A stretch of DNA of 9,501 nucleotides. It comes from an uncultured Bacilli bacterium. GTDB taxonomy: Bacteria > Bacillota_I > Bacilli_A > RF39 > UBA660. The notes below the pieces were generated by a model. That model worked only from the letters and a program-made list of their open reading frames with translations. It ran no database searches and had not been told where the DNA came from. Shown here piece by piece: positions 6,451 through 9,501 of this stretch. Each line of letters begins with the position of its first letter. Position 1 is the first letter of the stretch. Location of the stretch: assembly GCA_944363745.1 (NCBI GenBank), contig CALVVD010000030.1, positions 1 to 9,501 on the forward strand, in the 5' to 3' direction. Position numbers and translations under genes: made by a program.

Positions 6451-7209
6451 TTAGCCTTCTTTCTTACTTTGAATATTATAATTAATACGACAAACAAACT
6501 TATCAGGTAAAAATCTTACTATAAATTTAACTGCCTTCATCTTAAATCCTGGAATAATAATTGTTTTGCCTTTAAACATCTTCTTAACAGCATAACTTGC
6601 AACATAACTACTACTAAGGGCTTTAACTCTAAAACTAACTCCCGCTCTATTATTAAAATTAGTATTAACAGGGCCAGGACATAAAACAGATATCTGCACT
6701 TTACTTTTCTTTCTTCTTAATTCTTCTCTAATAGCAAGACTTAAACGATAAACATAACTCTTAGTAGCATAATAACTACTCATTAAAGGTCCAGACATAA
6801 AAGCAGCAGCACTTGAAACATTAAGAATAATTCCCTTATCTTTTTTAATCATATCTTTTAAATAAAATTTACATAACATATCAAGCGCTCTAATATTAAC
6901 ATCTAACATATTAAGTTCCGTATTAAGATCAATATCAGAAAACTCTCCAAATACCCCAAATCCAGCATTATTAACAAGTATATCTATATCATCATTATGA
7001 GTTAAGACATATAATTCTTTAACTTTCTGTACATTAGCTAAATCAACTACAACTATCTTAACTTTAACTTTACCATCAATAGTAGATTTTACCCCCTCTA
7101 AAGCTTCTTTATTTCTACCAACAAGAATTAAGTCAATCCCTCGTTTAGCAAAATCTAAGGCGATATCACGACCAATTCCACTAGATGCCCCTGTAATCAT
7201 AGCCTTCAA
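6451..7209 (-). CDS. Short-chain dehydrogenase/reductase (SDR), classical type
   Basis: A 252-residue NAD(P)-dependent oxidoreductase of the SDR family; the substrate cannot be read from the sequence. The Rossmann motif TGASSGIG is at 6-13, the D-L pair at 56-57, NNAG at 80-83, the catalytic-tetrad Asn at N105, Ser at S133, and the YxxxK pair at Y146/K150. PGPVNT (178-183) follows. The Lys/Arg-rich hydrophobic C-terminus (about 224-252) resembles that of DltE/YqjQ-like SDRs. The start is a TTG at 7209: GGAGG (7222-7218) lies eight bases upstream, whereas the ATG three codons later would be 17 bases away and would shorten the first beta strand. It is the first gene after a terminator, probably the first of the SDR-ATPase-truA-murI unit, and ends one base before the first ATPase gene. 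A metabolic link with the ATPases is not evident. Confidence 0.93.
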   Translation of the reverse strand: MKAMITGASSGIGRDIALDFAKRGIDLILVGRNKEALEGVKSTIDGKVKVKIVVVDLANVQKVKELYVLTHNDDIDILVNNAGFGVFGEFSDIDLNTELNMLDVNIRALDMLCKFYLKDMIKKDKGIILNVSSAAAFMSGPLMSSYYATKSYVYRLSLAIREELRRKKSKVQISVLCPGPVNTNFNNRAGVSFRVKALSSSYVASYAVKKMFKGKTIIIPGFKMKAVKFIVRFLPDKFVCRINYNIQSKKEG

Positions 7210-7232
7210 CTAAACCACCTCCAATTAACTCT

Positions 7233-7241
7233 ATTTTATCA
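7233..7241 (-). promoter_or_regulatory. Possible extended -10 promoter for the SDR unit
   Basis: TGATAAAAT (7241-7233) fits an extended -10 element, just after the upstream terminator and 11 bases before the SDR ribosome site. No good -35 is seen at 16-18 bases (the region overlaps the terminator hairpin), and the implied 5' leader is only about 17 bases. Confidence 0.45.
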
Positions 7242-7244
7242 CAG

Positions 7245-7268
7245 AAAAAAAGAGAATACCAGTTCTCT
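7245..7268 (-). terminator. Intrinsic terminator after the hydrolase unit
   Basis: AGAGAA (7268-7263) pairs with TTCTCT (7256-7251) around a six-base loop, followed directly by six T residues (7250-7245). It begins three bases after the stop of the 133-residue gene and separates the hydrolase unit from the SDR unit. The stem is short and AT-rich, so termination may be incomplete. Confidence 0.85.
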
Positions 7269-7271
7269 AAT

Positions 7272-7673
7272 TTATTTATATTTCCAAGAAAAGAACAAAT
7301 TATCATAATCAATCAAAGACAAAAATTCATTTAACTCACTATCAAGATATTGATCAACTACATAATATTCATAATTATCGAAATCTACTTGATAATTAAG
7401 ACCATATTCACTTTTACTACTAGATTTAATATCTTTAACTAAAGTATCAATAGATTTATTATAATTAACAATACCTTCATCAAGCACTTCTCCCTCAATA
7501 CCAACTAAAACATAACTCTTATCTTTATAAACATAAAGACTATTAGTTGGGCAACCACAAGATACATCTGTAATTTTTAATAAATAATTATCTTTACTAA
7601 AAGATACAAATAAAAGTATACAACTGATTACAAATATTGAAATAATGCTAATAATTAAAACTATCCTCTTCAT
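7272..7673 (-). CDS. Uncharacterised small membrane-anchored protein
   Basis: 133 residues, not recognised. A short basic start (KR at 2-3) is followed by a hydrophobic stretch of about 4-25, then a polar region (26-133) rich in Asp, Tyr, Ser and Lys, which should lie outside the membrane. A Cys-Gly-Cys (39-41) sits in the SCGCPTNS segment soon after the membrane exit. V-I-S-C at 15-18 fits a lipobox loosely, but hydrophobic residues continue for eight positions after the Cys, so a plain membrane anchor is more likely. The ATG shares one base with the stop of the glycoside hydrolase (TAATG), with a weak GAGAG upstream, so translation is probably coupled. A terminator follows the stop at three bases. 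Open frame and context make it a real gene; the function is unknown. Confidence 0.75.
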   Translation of the reverse strand: MKRIVLIISIISIFVISCILLFVSFSKDNYLLKITDVSCGCPTNSLYVYKDKSYVLVGIEGEVLDEGIVNYNKSIDTLVKDIKSSSKSEYGLNYQVDFDNYEYYVVDQYLDSELNEFLSLIDYDNLFFSWKYK

Positions 7674-9501
7674 TAAACACTCTCTATATATTCCATAAGT
7701 TTTAAGAATAATTTCATATGCTCTTTAGATAAACCATCACGTCTTAATTTACGAATAGCAATTCTTTTTTTCTTAATAGGCATATCACTAAATGTAATAG
7801 CAGCAATTTTCTCTTTTAAATAAGTACTAATCTGTAAATCCATTAAAATGCTATCTATATCTTCATTAATAAGTCTAACTGCATCAATCTCAATATCTTT
7901 ACCCTTACAATTAAGAGTTAACTGACCAATTGTATTAACATTATTAACTTCAACTACAAAATCATTTTCTTCTATATACATAGATTCTATTTTAATTTCT
8001 TTATCATTATAATATGCTCTAACATCTTCAGCTTTCTTAGTATTTCTAAATCTAAATTTATAATTACGTCTCATAGGAGCAATGCCACTTTTACCTTCAA
8101 TTGATCTAATAATAACTGTATAATTATTTTGCATATAATTGTAATCAATATCTGTCTTTAAGTAATAACCTTCTTTATAAAGAGAAGTAAGACCATCATC
8201 TTCATAAAGAGTATAAGTATTTGATACACCAGGAAAAATATGAATTTCCATATCTAAAGGAAGTCCTACATTATTAACATCACTTCTATTAGATAAAGGT
8301 ATAACAGAACCAGCTTTAGCAAAAACAGGATAATCTTCTTCTTTATAGAATGATACATATTTCTTATCACCAGGAAATTTCTTACCAGTTTTAAAGTCAT
8401 ACCAAACTCCTTCAGGCATATAAAAACGATGTATAGTCCTATTCATAACATTATCTTTTTTAGTTAAGATAGGACAAACAAGTAATTCGCTTCCTAAAAA
8501 GTATTGATATTTATAATTATTATCATCTATTACCCATTTATATTTATAATAAAATGGTTCTATTAGCATCCTAGCATTTTTATAATAATTATAACTTTCT
8601 GTATATAGATAAGGAATTAATCTATGTCTTAAACGTAAATAATCATTAGCGATAGTCTCAGTCTTAATATCCCATCTCCAAGGTTCTCTTTTATAATAAT
8701 TACCACGCGCTGCATGAAATCTTAAAATAGGGCTAAAAGTACCAAGTTCTACATATCTAATATATAACTCACTCTCTTCTATACCACCATGATTACCACC
8801 CACATCATGAGACCAAAAGGATACTCCAATATTAGCAGCAGCCATCATACTAGAAGATATTTCTTTTAATCCTTCCCAAGACACTTCAGTCTCTCCAGCA
8901 TACAAAATAGGATATCTGTGAGGAGCATAAATACCATTACGACTAAGCATAATACTTCTCTTAGCAGGATTACGTCCTATATCTTTATAATTATAATGAT
9001 TATAAATAAGTAATTTTAAAATATTATTATCTCCTTTATAATCATGCCAGAAAAAGTCAACTCCTAAAGACTCCAAAGGATGTAAAAAAAGTTTAAAGTA
9101 TACATCTAATAATTTAGGATTCATAGGATCAAAAACAATTATTTTATCACCATTAACACCAAGATAAGAACAAGCTTGAGCATAATAAGTCTCATGAGGA
9201 TAAATTCCTTCAGTTGGATCAATTTCTAAACCAAGTCTAATATTATGATTATGTAAAAAACTAGAAACTTCACTAGGATTAGGAAATAATTCTTTATTAA
9301 AAGTAAAACCTGTATGTAACCCCTTAGCTTTACCAACATCACGATAATGCCAATCTTTATCTAAAAGAAATACTGCTAAAGGTACATTACGCCTTTCAAA
9401 GTCAAAAACTAACTCCTTAACAGACTCTTCATTATAAGTAGTATTACGACTCCACCAATTACCTAAAGCATAACGAGGAATAAGTTCAGGATTACCAGTA
9501 A
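7673..9501 (-). CDS. Glycoside hydrolase family 31 (alpha-glucosidase-like), 3' part
   Basis: 608 residues are visible; the 5' end is off the right edge, with the frame open from the first full codon at 9499. An ATG at 9124 is an internal Met, since family sequence continues unbroken upstream of it (PRYALGNWWSR at 8-18, FLLDKDWH at 44-51). Family 31 enzymes cleave terminal alpha-glycosidic bonds with retention, using two Asp residues. The likely nucleophile is D153 in FFWHDYKGD. The acid/base block, normally YSGDTxxSWExL, reads YAGETEVSWEGL, so Glu 203 replaces Asp. WSHDVGG (230-235) is present, followed by RFHAARG and the RHRLIPYLY block (292-300). A beta-sandwich region follows, then a Lys/Arg-rich tail of about 65 residues. 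No signal is visible in this part. The substrate cannot be assigned: glucoside and xyloside hydrolases share these motifs. It is the first gene seen of the unit ending at 7245. Confidence 0.94.
   Translation of the reverse strand, partial: TGNPELIPRYALGNWWSRNTTYNEESVKELVFDFERRNVPLAVFLLDKDWHYRDVGKAKGLHTGFTFNKELFPNPSEVSSFLHNHNIRLGLEIDPTEGIYPHETYYAQACSYLGVNGDKIIVFDPMNPKLLDVYFKLFLHPLESLGVDFFWHDYKGDNNILKLLIYNHYNYKDIGRNPAKRSIMLSRNGIYAPHRYPILYAGETEVSWEGLKEISSSMMAAANIGVSFWSHDVGGNHGGIEESELYIRYVELGTFSPILRFHAARGNYYKREPWRWDIKTETIANDYLRLRHRLIPYLYTESYNYYKNARMLIEPFYYKYKWVIDDNNYKYQYFLGSELLVCPILTKKDNVMNRTIHRFYMPEGVWYDFKTGKKFPGDKKYVSFYKEEDYPVFAKAGSVIPLSNRSDVNNVGLPLDMEIHIFPGVSNTYTLYEDDGLTSLYKEGYYLKTDIDYNYMQNNYTVIIRSIEGKSGIAPMRRNYKFRFRNTKKAEDVRAYYNDKEIKIESMYIEENDFVVEVNNVNTIGQLTLNCKGKDIEIDAVRLINEDIDSILMDLQISTYLKEKIAAITFSDMPIKKKRIAIRKLRRDGLSKEHMKLFLKLMEYIESV

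Noticed and set aside
6450..6497. Start of the first ATPase 16 codons upstream
   Set aside because: It lies inside the SDR gene; the ATG at 6449 has AAGG at good spacing and gives the usual ABC N-terminus.
7618..7629. Lipobox V-I-S-C in the 133-residue protein
   Set aside because: Hydrophobic residues continue well past the Cys, which is unusual for a lipoprotein signal; kept only as a possibility.
9122..9124. ATG as the start of the glycoside hydrolase
   Set aside because: The same frame stays open to the right edge and encodes typical family 31 sequence before it, so this is an internal Met.
1..9501. Mycoplasma genetic code (TGA = Trp)
   Set aside because: Trp codons checked are TGG, genes end cleanly at TGA with proper overlaps, and murI indicates a cell wall.
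1..9501. Mobile element, CRISPR array, tRNA or rRNA gene
   Set aside because: No transposase or integrase, spaced repeats, terminal inverted repeats or cloverleaf sequence was seen; spacers are too short to hold them.

Overview
The window is AT-rich DNA (about 30% G+C by eye) that looks like a low-GC Gram-positive bacterium (Bacillota, Bacilli/Erysipelotrichia-like or an RF39-type gut lineage). The evidence is the strong GGAGG ribosome sites, a canonical T-box leader, an ecfA-ecfA-truA arrangement and a peptidoglycan gene (murI). All Trp codons checked are TGG and several genes end in TGA, so it does not use the mycoplasma code. Every gene lies on the minus strand, so transcription runs from base 9501 towards base 1. 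Coding density is very high, and most neighbours overlap or nearly touch.

Three transcription units can be proposed. Unit A (9501 to 7272) holds the 3' part of a family 31 glycoside hydrolase and a small membrane-anchored protein, and ends at an intrinsic terminator (7245-7268). Unit B (7209 to 3421) starts after that terminator. It holds an SDR oxidoreductase with a TTG start, two ABC ATPases of the ECF-transporter type with badly eroded ATPase motifs, truA, and murI with a GTG start. Unit C (3415 to the left edge) has its own sigma-A-type promoter and a tyrosine-type T-box attenuator. It reads an unknown 122-residue gene, tyrS, a membrane-anchored seven-repeat beta-propeller protein and the start of a histidine-phosphatase-like gene.

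Housekeeping functions are clear: charging of tRNA-Tyr, tRNA pseudouridylation and D-glutamate supply. They are mixed with genes that keep a family fold but lack expected catalytic residues. The two ECF-type ATPases together have no intact ATP-hydrolysis site. The hydrolase has Glu where its family has the acid/base Asp. The histidine-phosphatase-like protein lacks the RHG motif. No EcfT membrane subunit lies beside the ATPases. The best candidates for new biology are the ATPase-dead-looking ECF pair and the unknown gene under tyrosine T-box control. No tRNA, rRNA, insertion sequence, CRISPR array or phage gene was seen. The only non-coding stretches longer than 60 bases are the T-box leader (3150-3420) and the 7210-7271 spacer.
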